Numbered from the stretch's first letter, positions 38,001-47,971 are shown. The stretch is DNA of 64,000 bases from Volvox africanus (GCA_030268105.1 BSDZ01000014.1:3043501-3107500); one strand, 5' to 3'. The notes: generated by a model not told the origin, from the letters alone. Numbers and translations: made by a program.

Positions 38001-39859
38001 AAACACACACGCACCGCTCGTGATATCGTGATCCAGTAGATCTTCTCCAACAGCATTGTGTCGATGTACACTCGCATGGAAGCTTGGGGTTTTGATGGGA
38101 AGAAGACAACAGTCCTGGTCGTAGGGTACGAATATTATGAATTAATTGACACATTGCACGTACGACATGTGATGTATCTGTTCAGGTTCGTACATGCAAG
38201 ACCTGCGCAGATAAGGATGACGGCATCATTGTGGGTGGCGAGTACGGCATTACGTCCGTCCTTTTGGAGGTACGGCATTGAACGGCACAGCACGAGGGTC
38301 AGTTGGGTGGGCAATAGATGGGACGAGAGTGATGCGGACGCTGCACCCTGTGTTTTCCCGGCTCAAGAACAGTAAAGTTACTCTTTGCCGTACGGGTCCT
38401 GGTTGTACGACAATAATACTAGAAACGATATTGAAAGGCTGATGTCCACATCTGATGTCCACATTTTTGTTTTGAAATTTTGCACGTCCGCGGCCCGATC
38501 CTGGTTGGATAGGGCGGACACAACGTGGCGACTCTCATGTCCAAGTACGCACGAGTAAGTACGGCATCGACTGCCTTTACGAATGGGGACGTGCGAGTTC
38601 GTGTATCTGCCTGTATGTAAGTCTGATTGTCTAATTGCCTATGTCAACACCAAGCCTATATATTTAGGTCAAAAAAGGTTGCCCTTTATGCGGTGTAACT
38701 GGTTATGCCTTAGCGGCGGACGTGGAGACGTGGGAGACGTGGGGTGAAAGAGAGAGAGTGTGTGTGTACGGCATCCGTCGTGTCATTGTATCCGGAACCT
38801 AACTACGTAATTTCAAACACACACACACACACACAGGATGTCGACTGGCGGGACGAGCGGCACTGGGGCTGCAACGACATGGTTCACCCGTCACGGCACG
38901 GCACGTACGACGGCATCGCCTTTCATCCGTACGAAACGGTACGGATGAAGGCGCTCCTCCAAATCCCCGCATTCATTTCGTAAATTAGGTGCTTTATTCG
39001 AAATGAATGCGGGGATTAGGATGAGTGCTATTGTGCAATAGTGTTCCCGCCGTTATTTTTGTAATTGCAATTATTGTAATTAAGTCTACAGGCAATACCT
39101 CTAAAAAAGAAGATGAAAAGCTAATACGTCCCGTACGAGTGCTTGCATCCTTCTGTACTTTATTCCAGTTCGATTGAATCCATTTAAAATAAGCAATTTA
39201 CTAATTATATAAACAATTTGGTATCTTATGATGAAAAATTATTTATTGGAGCAGACTATAATATTGCAGTACGGCCGTACGATGCCGTACATTGGCTTAC
39301 AACACTCTAGCATCGCATTTTCTGCAATGTCCTCCTCTGGCGAACAGATAAATTGCATGCCCCGTAGTAACTTCACTAACTTCCAACAATGAAGTTCTTC
39401 TCTCTCCTGTTGGCGCCATTCGTGTTTCAGATATTCGTCAAGTCCAGTTGGCATGTCGCCGATCCGTACACTCGGCGGTACAGTTTGTGGATGACCCAGC
39501 ATCGTGAAGGTGACGCCGGTACGGACGGCGAATGGAATGAAAAGATGTACCGCTATGCGATAAGGTACGATAATACAACGAAAAGCCCCTGTCGTACTTT
39601 TAAAAAGGCATATCATAATTTTCCAATAATTGGTTCTTGCAGTGCACGCGTTCGTTAACAAACCCTTTTTTCCCTTCCCCCTCCCCTCGCCCCCCACTTG
39701 CCCCGAAGTACGGAGGCCCAGATGGCCAATCTCCTGGAGGCGGCATATAACGTGGAGAAGGTGCAGGAGACGTTGGCGAAACACCGCGAGCAAGAGCAGC
39801 GTATCCTGGAGGAGGAGCAGAGGCAGGCGGGGGATCGAGCTGCGTCACTAAACGTGTAG
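35099..39859 (+). CDS. Single-pass membrane protein of a glycosyltransferase-like algal family
   Basis: Exons: 35099-35401, 35818-35967, about 36429-36622, 37005-37125, 37440-37590, 37901-37986, 38186-38269, 38513-38554, 38837-38938, 39431-39564, 39709-39859 (about 505 aa). All junctions keep phase; only the start of exon 3 is doubtful, as its acceptor is weak. A basic N-terminus (RARRRALRLR) precedes one membrane helix, about residues 26-44 (VIWGICLGLCGLILLLYGW), so a type II Golgi/ER protein is likely. Lumenal motifs: LLVSYAFYEKD, NLEFFLQHGW, FVVTGSLCSPC, ENVGMDLAAHNTSLEYL, YFLLINSSVKGPYYPAYLP, VGCSLVCLPEVD, LESWAVALD, DDGIIVGGEYGITSVLLE. I recall this pattern from unnamed, glycosyltransferase-like proteins of green algae; no donor or acceptor is known to me. 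The C-terminal exon is a charged Gln/Glu-rich coiled-coil-like tail. Gly/Ser- and Pro-rich inserts sit in exons 2-3. Confidence 0.72.
36225..36285 (+). repeat. Dispersed repeat A, copy 2
   Basis: ACACGAGTTCTGGAAGGTAC, then TGCTGCTGT and ATTACTAATCAACGTGATGG; matches 25645-25702. In an intron of the membrane-protein gene. Confidence 0.65.
37238..37312 (+). repeat. Dispersed repeat, copy 2 (CCACAACCACC type)
   Basis: TTACCCCCAACCACCACAAC and GTGATGTACAGCTGGGTG; matches 23195-23285. Intronic. Confidence 0.6.
38815..38836. repeat. AC microsatellite at a splice acceptor
   Basis: An AC run ends in the CAG acceptor immediately before exon 38837-38938 of the membrane-protein gene. Confidence 0.75.
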
Positions 39860-40010
39860 TACAACGAGATCGTACAAAGCAGGGACCTACCTTTTTCTAT
39901 TTCCTGACGATTTGCTGATAGTGGTGGTGCTAGTGGTGATGGAGCGAAGACGACTTGACTGAGGGCTCAAGGTGCAACGTTGTGTGTTGGAAGGGGTGAG
40001 CCACGGGGCT

Positions 40011-40047
40011 GGATCTGGATCTGGATCTGGATCTGGATCTGGATCTG
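40011..40047. repeat. GGATCT hexamer repeat
   Basis: Six tandem copies of GGATCT. Confidence 0.9.
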
Positions 40048-40222
40048 CCCATCCGTGGCTGGATGGCGGTTGTGGGATGACTTTAGCCAAGTGTGACCCA
40101 AACGCCAAGTGCAGCGCGTACGGAGCTTTGGGGGTTGGGGGTTGGGGGGAGGTAGATTGGCGGCATGGAACCCCTGCCAACCATAGCCTGGGCTAGTTAA
40201 GGGCTACTAAGCCTAATTAGGT

Positions 40223-40238
40223 CTGACAGGCCTGTCAG
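40223..40238. repeat. Perfect 16-bp palindrome
   Basis: CTGACAGGCCTGTCAG, preceded at 40212-40221 by the palindrome CCTAATTAGG. Together with GGCTA/TAGCC on the outside it can form a larger imperfect hairpin. Confidence 0.8.
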
Positions 40239-41533
40239 GCAGGATTAGCCCAGCCTGTAGTTGGTCAGGGGAACAAGACTTAGCTTAAATGTGTGTATAC
40301 GTGTGTGTGCGTGTGTGTTAGTGTATGTTTTGCAACTATGTGTACTGCAACCCAGATCTCCGGGACCTCTTCGGAGGCGCTACTTCAATCTGATATCGAA
40401 CGACGTAATCCGCTCTCGTTTGCGTAAGACGATTTCTTAACCTCCCATGTCGTCTGCTCGTCCATCCGTCGTCCGTCTCATTTGGTTTGTTGTCCATTCA
40501 AAACATCGTAAATAAAAATAAACAAGAATATACACGTAAGAATAGAATTATATTTAATTACATACTAATTATAGATATCGAGCAAATTGGTCTCAGATCG
40601 AGTGAGTCTCACATGTAACATGTTTCACATGACAGGATGGTGGATCTTGTTCCACAAACATGCGCCCCGGGAGCAAGATCGATATTACACATCCAAGACT
40701 ACGAATTGAATGCAACGATGTTATCTACGTAATCTATCGGTTAGTACGAGCACGTCGTACTGGTCCTGGAAGTTAGAAAGCCGTTAGCACGGATCGTCGC
40801 GCTTGCACCGCGGGCCCAGTTTTTAATTTAACGGGTTTTAACCGCAAGTCCTTGCCACGATGTTATTTTTAATTTTTCTTCTCGCCTGGTAATGAAAGCA
40901 GTATGACATCTCCAGGACGGCCGCGGAGCAGGGTCGGCGTGCAACGGCCCTGGGAAATTAATCCCTTCGCCCTCCGAGCTTACGTTGGAAATGGTACGCA
41001 CGCTGATACCCTAGGACTAAAATATAATCATTCAATACGGGCCCCTGATTCTGCACCCGGTCAAATCATGGGTCAGACCTCAGACGTCCAAGGGTCACGA
41101 CCAGTGTCGGCGGCTTGATGGTACCTGGTGTGCGGCTGTACTCTTTCAATTTGGTCATCACATACCCCAGGCTTATTCAGGAATCCAAAATTTGACTTTT
41201 ATTTATTTGATGTTAGACTGCATCGGAGAATAGTAACCGGCACGTAGGGCGAAACCCGTTGGACGGATCGCAAGCGGCGGGCAACCCGAACTCAGGCAAC
41301 TCTATGTCCCTGAGCACTCTTCCAAATCGGATCAGAAGCAAGTAATCTTAAATCTCTAAATAAACTCGTTGTGACATTGTATGGTGAAGGCAAAATAAAG
41401 CGAGTATGGCTGACCTAAGTTGCTTCGGGTACTGCCAATAATGAGCGCCGAGGTCCTTTCTTGCTTTTAATCGATGGCGCGGTGCAATAAAGACGTCTCA
41501 ATATGAGGCAAAACATGAGGTTAAGCTAAGCGC

Positions 41534-42229
41534 CTGCCCATCCCTTCCACATGCGATCCTGATTGGCGGTCGCTGGTGGAGACGTGCATGGATCCGAACC
41601 CAGACAACAGGCCCAGCTTCAGGGAGATCATCCATCAGCTGCAAGCAATCTTGGTACAAGAGCAGTGGACTGCAAAGAAGAGCTGCTCATGCGCCGAGGT
41701 GGCGGTAGCTGCGGCCGTGGCGGTGCTGGACAGCGACACGATTGGCCGCACATTGCCCAGGTTGTCTGAGGTGCTGCTGTCACCGGCCACCCCAGCCGCT
41801 CCCGCCGCACCGCCGCTGCCGCTGCAGCAGCAGGGCTTGCTCCACCTCCACCTCCACTGCCTCCACCACCTCCATCACCTCCACTGCCGCCGCCAGTTGC
41901 AGCACCTTGAAGACGTGTTGCCGTCCTCATGGCAGCCATCACCGCCACCAAAGCAGTGGGATCAACATCCGGTATCCCCGCCGCTCCATCCACTGCAGCA
42001 TCAGGAGGTCTGGCTGTCTCTACCGTCGTCGTTGTCGCAAAAGGATCGGTTCTTGCTGTCAGCCTCATCACCACAGCCGGAGCCGCTATTCCACCTGTTC
42101 CCAGCGGCGCCACAACAGCAGCAGCAGGAAGGCTTGCTGCTCTCACCATCATCACATCCACAACAGCAGCTGCAGCAGCAGGGGGGCTTGCTGCCTCTGC
42201 CACCACCACAACTCAACCATTTTTCCTGA
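41534..42229 (+). pseudogene. Orphan C-terminal exon of a TKL-like protein kinase
   Basis: The first 45 codons are a kinase C-lobe end: LPIPSTCDPDWRSLVETCMD, then PNPDNRPSFREIIHQLQAI with the RPSF motif. A long Gln/Pro/Leu/Ser-rich tail follows to a stop at 42229. No exons carrying the APE, DFG or HGD motifs were found upstream on this strand back to 39860, so it looks like a detached terminal exon, a relic, or a gene whose other exons I cannot see. The tail includes the string PATPAAPAAPPLPLQ, which recurs on the minus strand at about 45731-45777. It differs in sequence from the intact kinase at 6.2-14.8 kb. Confidence 0.6.
42110..42228 (+). repeat. Duplicated segment, copy 1 (CAG-rich)
   Basis: ACAACAGCAGCAGCAGGAAG through CATCCACAACAGCAG to CCACCACCACAACTCAACCA and TTTTTC. 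It recurs at 42790-42909 with small differences, about 0.69 kb apart in direct orientation. It codes for the tail of the orphan kinase exon. Confidence 0.8.
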
Positions 42230-42303
42230 TACTTCCACTGCTTCTCTAGCTTGGGGAGGGAGAAAGCGCTTCTCACCCGTACTGACTGGTTCCCAATCGG
42301 CGT

Positions 42304-42510
42304 ATGGATATTGGAAGCGCGTTGCTCAGTTTGTTCAGAACTGGCCTTCTCCGTCCCGCGGGTGACTGCAACGGCGGCGCCGCGACGGGTGTGTCGGATC
42401 CAGTCGTGGGGATCGTCACCGAGTTTGTGGGCAACGGGACCCTGGGACAGGTCGTGCGCTCGCCCAACGGAAGGCTGTCAACGCCGCAATGCGCCCGGAT
42501 TGCGCTGCAG
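42304..42510 (+). pseudogene. Orphan hinge-region exon of a second TKL-like kinase
   Basis: The frame reads a helix (GSALLSLFRTGLLRPA), then DPVVGIVTEFVGNGTLGQVV and SPNGRLSTPQCARIALQ, ending in a CAG/GTAAAC donor at 42510. VGIVTEFVGNGTL matches the beta5-hinge segment of TKL kinases. No following exon with the catalytic loop was seen to 47 kb. Because it lies downstream of a C-lobe exon (41534), the two pieces cannot be one gene in normal order. Confidence 0.55.
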
Positions 42511-42544
42511 GTAAACGAGGTTGCCAGTTCCTCCACTTCTCCGA

Positions 42545-42782
42545 GTAGGCGGGGGCGGTGGAGGCGGAGGTGGCGGGGGCAGGGGCGGGGGCGGTGGAGG
42601 TGGAGGCGGATGCGGAGGCGGTGGAGGCGGTGGAGGTGGTGGAGGTGGTGGGGGTGGCGGCGGCGGTGGCGGAGGAGGCGGTGCAGGCGGAGGAGGCGGA
42701 GGAGGCGGAGGAGGCGGAGGAGGCGGAGGAGGCGGGGACGGTGGAGGTGGCGGGGGCGGGGGCGGGGGCGGTGGAGGCGGTC
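42545..42782. repeat. GGC/GGA-rich array 1
   Basis: Irregular GGCGGAGG, GGTGGAGG and GGGGCGGG units. Both strands are open in several frames (poly-Gly or poly-Pro). Lies directly after the donor of the orphan hinge exon, so it is probably intronic. Confidence 0.85.
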
Positions 42783-42789
42783 ACCACAG

Positions 42790-42909
42790 CTAACAACAGC
42801 AGCAGCAGGGCTTTTTGCTGTTGCACTCACCATCACCACATCCACAACAGCAGCAGCAGGAGGAGGGGGGCTTGCTGCCTCTGCCACCACCACAACTCAA
42901 CCATTTTTC
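42790..42909 (+). repeat. Duplicated segment, copy 2 (CAG-rich)
   Basis: Direct copy of 42110-42228; both end with the same CTTGCTGCCTCTGCCACCAC and CTCAACCATTTTTC strings. Confidence 0.8.
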
Positions 42910-44230
42910 AAGCAGAGGCAGGATGCTGTAAGGGCGGCCCTGCCTTTCAATGAACTTAGATCACTGTCGTCATCAGGTTATAGGAGATTGTGAAGGCTGA
43001 CAACAACTTAGGGTGATGGGCTTTATCTGCCCTCTCACCATTCATCGGAGACTCTGAGCGGCCGGCGAGGTAATCTAGATGTTTCTCACAAGGGCCCGGG
43101 CCATTGAAGGGCTAAGATAAGTCACGCGGTCAGATTTGACGAACATGAGACAAGAGGCTGCTAAAGCACCGAACGGTGTAGTAATGGTATCAGTGGGGAC
43201 GCGCAGATAACTTATAGCGCAGGTAGTACCTGTCTGCCTGTCAAGGAACTGCGTGCGGCGGGGGAGGAGGATGTCTGTTGTGGCTTGTGAGCTGCCACCT
43301 GGCACACCATCAACACGTGTTAGGGAATATCAATAATGATGATGATGATGTTGTGGTGGAAGAGGAGGAGGTGGGGGTAAAAGAGGAGGAGGAGGCCCAG
43401 TGGCTCGAGTGCATGCACACCCCTCTCGCCTTATAAGGAAAGGCGCCAGTGGCTTGTATTTTAATGAGATAGGTCGGCACATGATGAGACGTTGATGATA
43501 TGATGGGACCAGGATGATGGAACCAGTATCGGTTCACACACAATACGAACGGACATGGTATAACAATATAACGGCACAGAGCAACCACAATGAGGAGGTT
43601 GGATGTGAACAAGTGCATGTGGACACCCCCCCCACTAAGGACTGTTTCTGAATCACGCATCCAATGTGTATTGGATGTGTGGCCAATCACACATGCCAAG
43701 TGAGCCCATCTTCTGCCGTGAGGCTCACGAGTCTGTGAGTATGTCGTGTAGCGTGCTTGGCACCAACTATAGTCTTGTGGCATCCCAGACTGCTGACCCC
43801 GCTACTCAGCCTCTGAGCCCCTTCAGAGCCATCTGGTGGTGGCGGCCAAGTGGTGGTGAAGCGGTCCACTTGCATCGTGGTGACCATGTACATGTACATG
43901 TAACATATATGTTTATTCTTCTTTCGCCTTCTTCTTTCACAACTGTGCCTTTTAACGCCCTTTCCGGTTCCGGTTCTCTTCCCATTCCCCCATGCCGATG
44001 CCGTACCCTTCGACTGTCGTCCTGTCGTTTTCTGACACAGAAGTCCTCCCATCCTTCTTCCAAATTGTACTTATTACTTTCTGACGATTTCTTCGGTCCT
44101 TCTCTACGGCAAAACTCAACGGCATAGTTTTCCTGGGGTGCACGGTTCAATAGCGTTGCTTTAACTGCCTTGGACCCGTCCTCTCACGTCTGCCTTTTCC
44201 TTGCCCTTACCCTTCTTCTTCCTCTCGCAT
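42910..44230. other. No gene recognised
   Basis: Short ORFs on both strands without domains. An ATG/GAT triplet patch lies near 43332-43353 and a GGAGGA-rich patch near 43360-43395. Confidence 0.4.
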
Positions 44231-44231
44231 G

Positions 44232-44287
44232 TGCATGTCCTTGACCTTTGCATGTTCTTGACCTTTGCATGTCCTTGACCTTTGCGG
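44232..44287 (+). repeat. TTGACCTTTGCATG tandem repeat
   Basis: Three and a half copies of a 17-18 base unit with the core CTTGACCTTTGCATGT. Confidence 0.85.
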
Positions 44288-44379
44288 CTGCAACCGCACA
44301 CCGCTGTCCCAGGTGCGTCCGCGTCAGACTGTGCACTTTGTTCAATGTGATTATTTCTCATTCTTGTTCAAGCTGCTTT

Positions 44380-44705
44380 AACAAACTTGCATGATAAGCT
44401 GGACGGTAGTATGGTAGCAAGGCTATACTAAAAAAATTAAATAATTCAGGAAAATTAGCAGAAAAAATAACTAAAAATAATGCAAGCAAAATACTGCTAG
44501 TTGCTATCCTTGCAGCTACGAGGCCTAGGTTTATCGAAGGAGCAGAGATCATTTTATTTGTTTATGGCGTATCTTATGCATCTTCTTCAGCTAGTGAAGA
44601 TGTAATAGGTTTAGTTATTTCAACACCCTTCTCCATTAAATTTCCTATTGCTGAAGATAGCCCTTCTATTTGCTCGGTTAAAGCAACAGCAGACTTTTTT
44701 TAAAT
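44380..44705. other. AT-rich island with bacterial-type coding appearance
   Basis: About 0.3 kb whose composition contrasts sharply with its surroundings. On the minus strand an open frame ending at TAA 44574 reads VALTEQIEGLSSAIGNLMEK then GVEITKPITSSLAEEDA, with A/T-ending codons. Twenty-one bases beyond the TAA an ATG (44552) opens a second frame, MISAPSINLGLVAARIATSS followed by a hydrophobic helix, running to 44358. The plus strand also has a 100-codon open frame (44414-44703), so the coding strand is not certain. No start codon is present for the first frame and an in-frame TAA at 44700 blocks it upstream, so this is a relic. Possible sources are an AT-rich endosymbiont (Rickettsiales are known from volvocine algae) or an organelle. 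Confidence 0.45.
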
Positions 44706-44914
44706 TGCCAAAACGATGTACAAAACTTTGTATATCGCTTTGTTTGATTCGCACGTGCGCGGGCTTCAGGGTAGTTTGGGCTGGTTTGGGGGGCTTTGAG
44801 TTCGGGCGCTTTGTCTTCCTAAGAAAGGGTTGGGAGGTGCACGAGCATGACAGCACCAGCGGTCAGCTTTCAGATCTCGCGCTTCCCACTTTAATAAACC
44901 TAAGAATATTTACT

Positions 44915-45050
44915 TGGTACCTTTTCGCCAGCACCAGCAGCAAGGTCAATAGCAAACTTTAATATGGATTCTATTGCCTGATCTTGGGCGTCTATTTGCG
45001 GCCTTGGCGGTTACCTAGTTTACGTTCAAACAATTTCACCTTCTCCTCAC
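44915..45050 (+). repeat. Dispersed repeat B, inverted copy
   Basis: TTGGTACCTTTTCGCCAGCA, then GGATTCTATTGCC, CTATTTGCGGCCTTGGCGGT and TACCTAGTTTACGTTCAAAC; matches the reverse complement of 30175-30306. Confidence 0.65.
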
Positions 45051-45087
45051 TTCTTGGACGGAGCCAGACGCCGTCTATTCGTCTCCT

Positions 45088-45205
45088 CCCTCCCTCCTTC
45101 CCTCCCTGTCCCTCCCTCCCTCCCTGTCCCTCCCTCCCTCCCTCCTTCCCTCCCTGTCCCTCCCTCCCTCCCTCCTACTTCACACCCCTTCTCTCCCTCC
45201 CGCCC
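45088..45205. repeat. TCCC-type pyrimidine repeat
   Basis: CCTCCCTCCCTGTCCC and CTTCCCTCCC units in tandem; the blocks TTCCCTCCCTGTCCCTCCCT recur about every 45 bases. Confidence 0.85.
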
Positions 45206-45449
45206 TCCCTTTGTACCATAACCTTGGGAGCCGGTGGCCCCTTGTCACTGCTCCTCTTGGAAGAAGGCCACCGGAACTGAGTGGGACTAAGTTCTACCCT
45301 TTTTACAATTACGGCATCCCTCATCTTGCCTGCCCTCCCTGCAAGGAGGTTCGTTCTCGCCGACTACAACCGAAGTGGATTGTGCCGCAGGGATTGTTAC
45401 TTTGACTGCAATACAATTTGTATAGGGTTTTAGAAGTCGTTATTTAAAA

Positions 45450-45707
45450 GGGCCTTCGGGGAAACCAGCAGGGTCTGCGGCTTGCCGCCGGTGCCCTCGC
45501 TCATTACGTTGTCTGGGGACAACGAATACAGCACGGCGCCAGGCACCGCCGGCAATCCGTTGGTACTGGGCGACTCCTTCTGCCCGGCCAGGGTGCCTGG
45601 CGCCGTGCTGGGGAACGATTCGTTGTCCCCTGACAACGTAAAGAGCGAGGGCACCGGCGGCAAGCCGCAGACCCTGCTGACCTCGCCGCTGGTTTCCCCG
45701 AAGGCCC
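45450..45707. ncRNA. Large foldback hairpin (candidate small-RNA precursor or foldback element)
   Basis: The left arm 45450-45547 and the right arm 45592-45707 are reverse complements apart from two bulges (about 10 and 8 bases in the right arm) and about two mismatches; the loop is 44 bases (45548-45591). The outer 20 bases match exactly (GGGCCTTCGGGGAAACCAGC against 45688-45707), as does the inner AGCACGGCGCCAGGCACC. Because of the symmetry both strands encode almost the same peptide: (M/L)PPVPSL, TLSGDNE, PGAVL, SLSPDNV, SEGTGGKPQTLL. Whether it is transcribed is unknown. Long near-perfect hairpins are a known source of miRNA/siRNA in Chlamydomonas; a foldback transposon end or a young inverted duplication are alternatives. 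Confidence 0.5.
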
Positions 45708-45781
45708 TCATGTAGGGGGGAAGAAAGTGATGCTGCAGCGGCAGCGGCGGTGCGGCCGGAGCGGCTGGGGTGGCCGGTGGT

Positions 45782-46090
45782 GCTGGAGGAGGCGGGGGTG
45801 CTGGAGGAGGCGGGGGTGCTGGAGGAGGTGGAGGCGGGGCGGGGGCGGGGGCGGGGGCGGCGGTGGTGGCGGTGGGGGTGGGGGTGACGGCGGCGGTGGA
45901 GGAGGAGGCGGTGGCGGTGGCGGTGGAGGAGGAGGCGGGGGCGGTGGCGGCGGTGGAGGAGGAGGCGGGGGCGGGGGCGGTGGAGGTGGCGGTGGAGGAG
46001 GAGGCGGGGGCGGCGGAGGTGGGGGCGGGGGCGGGGGCGGTGGAGGAGGAGGCGGTGGGGGCGGCGGTGGGGGTTGGGATGTGGGGGTTG
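45782..46090. repeat. GGC/GGA-rich array 2
   Basis: GGAGGAGGCGGGGGTGCT units followed by GGCGGTGGAGGAGGAGGCGG-type sequence. Read on the minus strand it gives poly-Pro and Ala/Pro/Ser/Thr frames. Resembles the array at 42545-42782. Confidence 0.85.
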
Positions 46091-46209
46091 GGATGTGGGG
46101 ACGGAGCATCAAGCCTGATCGGCCAGGCATAGACTGCAAATAAACCCCACGCATGCAAACACCACACAGCTCGATTGACAACCGAAGGGTCCAACGGGAC
46201 CAGCTGCAT

Positions 46210-47125
46210 GGGACTGCGCTAGCAGCTAGCCGTGAATGAACGAATGGCGGATGCAGTGCGGCTGGGTGTATGCCTGGGCTTATGGGTACGAGGTTGTAGC
46301 ACCATTTCGGCTGCAACTATCTACCAGCAGTGGGAGGTATAGAGAGTAAAGTGGGAGGTATTGGGAGAGTAGTGGAAGGTATTGGGCGACAGCGGCTGGC
46401 AGCAGGTCGGTACGATACGCATAAGCAGATACCTTGTCCTTTGCTGGCACGGGTATTTGGACCTAGGCGTGGGGCGAGTTTCAGTGTTTATGAGCTCACA
46501 GCTTCCGGTGCAGCTTTCTGCCTGGACAGGAGAGAGCCAGGACAGCCTGAAGATAGTCATGTAGAGACTGGCGCCCTTCAAATCTAATGAGTAATAATAA
46601 GAAGCTGGTGTATCGTGATGACAGCATTTACCGCACCGTGGAGTAGTTAAGTAAAAAGCTAGCTGTTATTGCTTGCTCTTGCGCCATTGCACAAACATTA
46701 TGTTCCTGCCTTTCCTGGAACGAATTCATGGCCAGGGGTCAGACTCCTGCTAATAACAACGACAGGGCGAAAAAAGGGGGATCGCGAAAGCGCAAGAGCC
46801 TGACGCTACGGCGTTTCATCCACTGCTCTTTACGTCAGCGCTGCAAATGTCACCCATATTGAATCTGTTTCCTTTGGCGTCGTTTCGCATGGCACGTACA
46901 GTGTTTCGCGCGCTCGTGCTCCCGCGCTTGGCGTTTCATAACGCCAATCAAAATCAATTATGAAATAAAATACGTACAACATGACAAAGTGAGCATGATG
47001 GAAATACCTTTTGTAAAAATGTCAGAGGGATGTCAGAGTCGCCCGGGAACCGCCTTCCGATTGGAGGCGATGTGTGAAAGCAAACTTCCAAGAACTGCAC
47101 AACAGTAAATATTAGACCTGCATAT
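46210..47125. other. No gene recognised
   Basis: A plus-strand frame ending at 46587 reads LLARVFGPRRGASFSVYELT and could be a coding fragment, but it has no recognis­able domain or splice context. Nothing else seen. Confidence 0.35.
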
Positions 47126-47598
47126 TATGGGATTTAACGTAGTCAAGCGGGCGTTGCGGAGCCGTGACGGCGTTCGAAGAGGCTTGCAGGAGCAGCGTGA
47201 TAGCCAATCGGCCATGTACGAAGTCCCTGCGTGCTGGTTACCTTATCATGCTTACATGGTGTCTCAGGTGTTAAGTAACTCTTTGGAAATATAACATACT
47301 TCGGTATCTGGGGTCACCATGCTATTACCGATATTAGCTAAACAGGCTTGCAACTGATTTGACCAGCACGCCTGTCCGAATTATTGCGCATACGTGGAGC
47401 AATATAGGAAATGCCATAGGTGAGCCCTTAATGTGAGAATTTTCATCCACATGCGTTTACTGGTGCATATAAACAAGCGTACTTGACATTGTGTGTCCTG
47501 GCGCTTCACGTTCTAACACAGCTGGGAACTGTAAACAGGTGCTGGCTGATGGACTTATCAAGTTGGCCATTCCGATTTACGACAAGTTGCCGACGTAA
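47126..47598 (+). CDS. Possible 5' exons of an unidentified gene
   Basis: ATG 47126 opens MGFNVVKRALRSRDGVRRGL, continuing to QSAMYE at about 47221. A second candidate exon, about 47540-47598, lies between a TAAACAG acceptor and a CGAC/GTAAGA donor and reads VLADGLIKLAIPIYDKLP. Both look coding by composition. The donor after the first piece (GTCCCT) is weak. The second exon's phase joins to an acceptor at 47983 in a frame that ends after MGCPCCFQQQFKRRMKRTSS, not in the frame of the long ORF that follows. No family recognised. Confidence 0.25.
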
Positions 47599-47971
47599 GA
47601 TGCACACGGGAAACCAGGTTGACGTGACCTGTTCTGAGCCAGAGACGGCTACGGTTGTCCTCCGTGTACATCTGCCCAAAAGCTCGTTGATGCAGTACAC
47701 TCATGCCAGTTTATTTCCTGCCTTGAACACATCAGCTTTCTGCCTTTTGGGGGCCAAATCTCCGGGCTGGCTGCTCACGTGAACCATACCTTGATACCTG
47801 CAGGAGTCAATCACACTTCGCCTTCACTGATTCGAGAACGGTTTTTATTTTTTTTGTATGATATGTGCTTTGAAGTTTGGATTTTAAAGAGTTGCTTTAT
47901 CCGTCCTGCGCCATGCGGAAACTGGAAATCAGTAATTGCTGCCCCTCTTAAAATCGAGCAGTTTTTGATGT

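Larger units (their letters stand above)
39860..41530. other. Gene-poor interval with simple repeats and palindromes
   Basis: No gene supported. Contains a GGATCT hexamer array (40011-40047), a 16-bp palindrome (40223-40238) and a short ORF at 40903-41118 without a recognisable domain. Confidence 0.5.

Noticed and set aside
42273..42993. Gly-, Pro- and Arg-rich ORFs on both strands
   Set aside because: Shadows of the GGC-rich array after the orphan hinge exon; no domain.
45708..46316. Poly-proline ORF resembling a pherophorin/hydroxyproline-rich rod
   Set aside because: It is the minus-strand reading of an irregular GGC/GGA array; other frames are equally open and no pherophorin globular domain flanks it.
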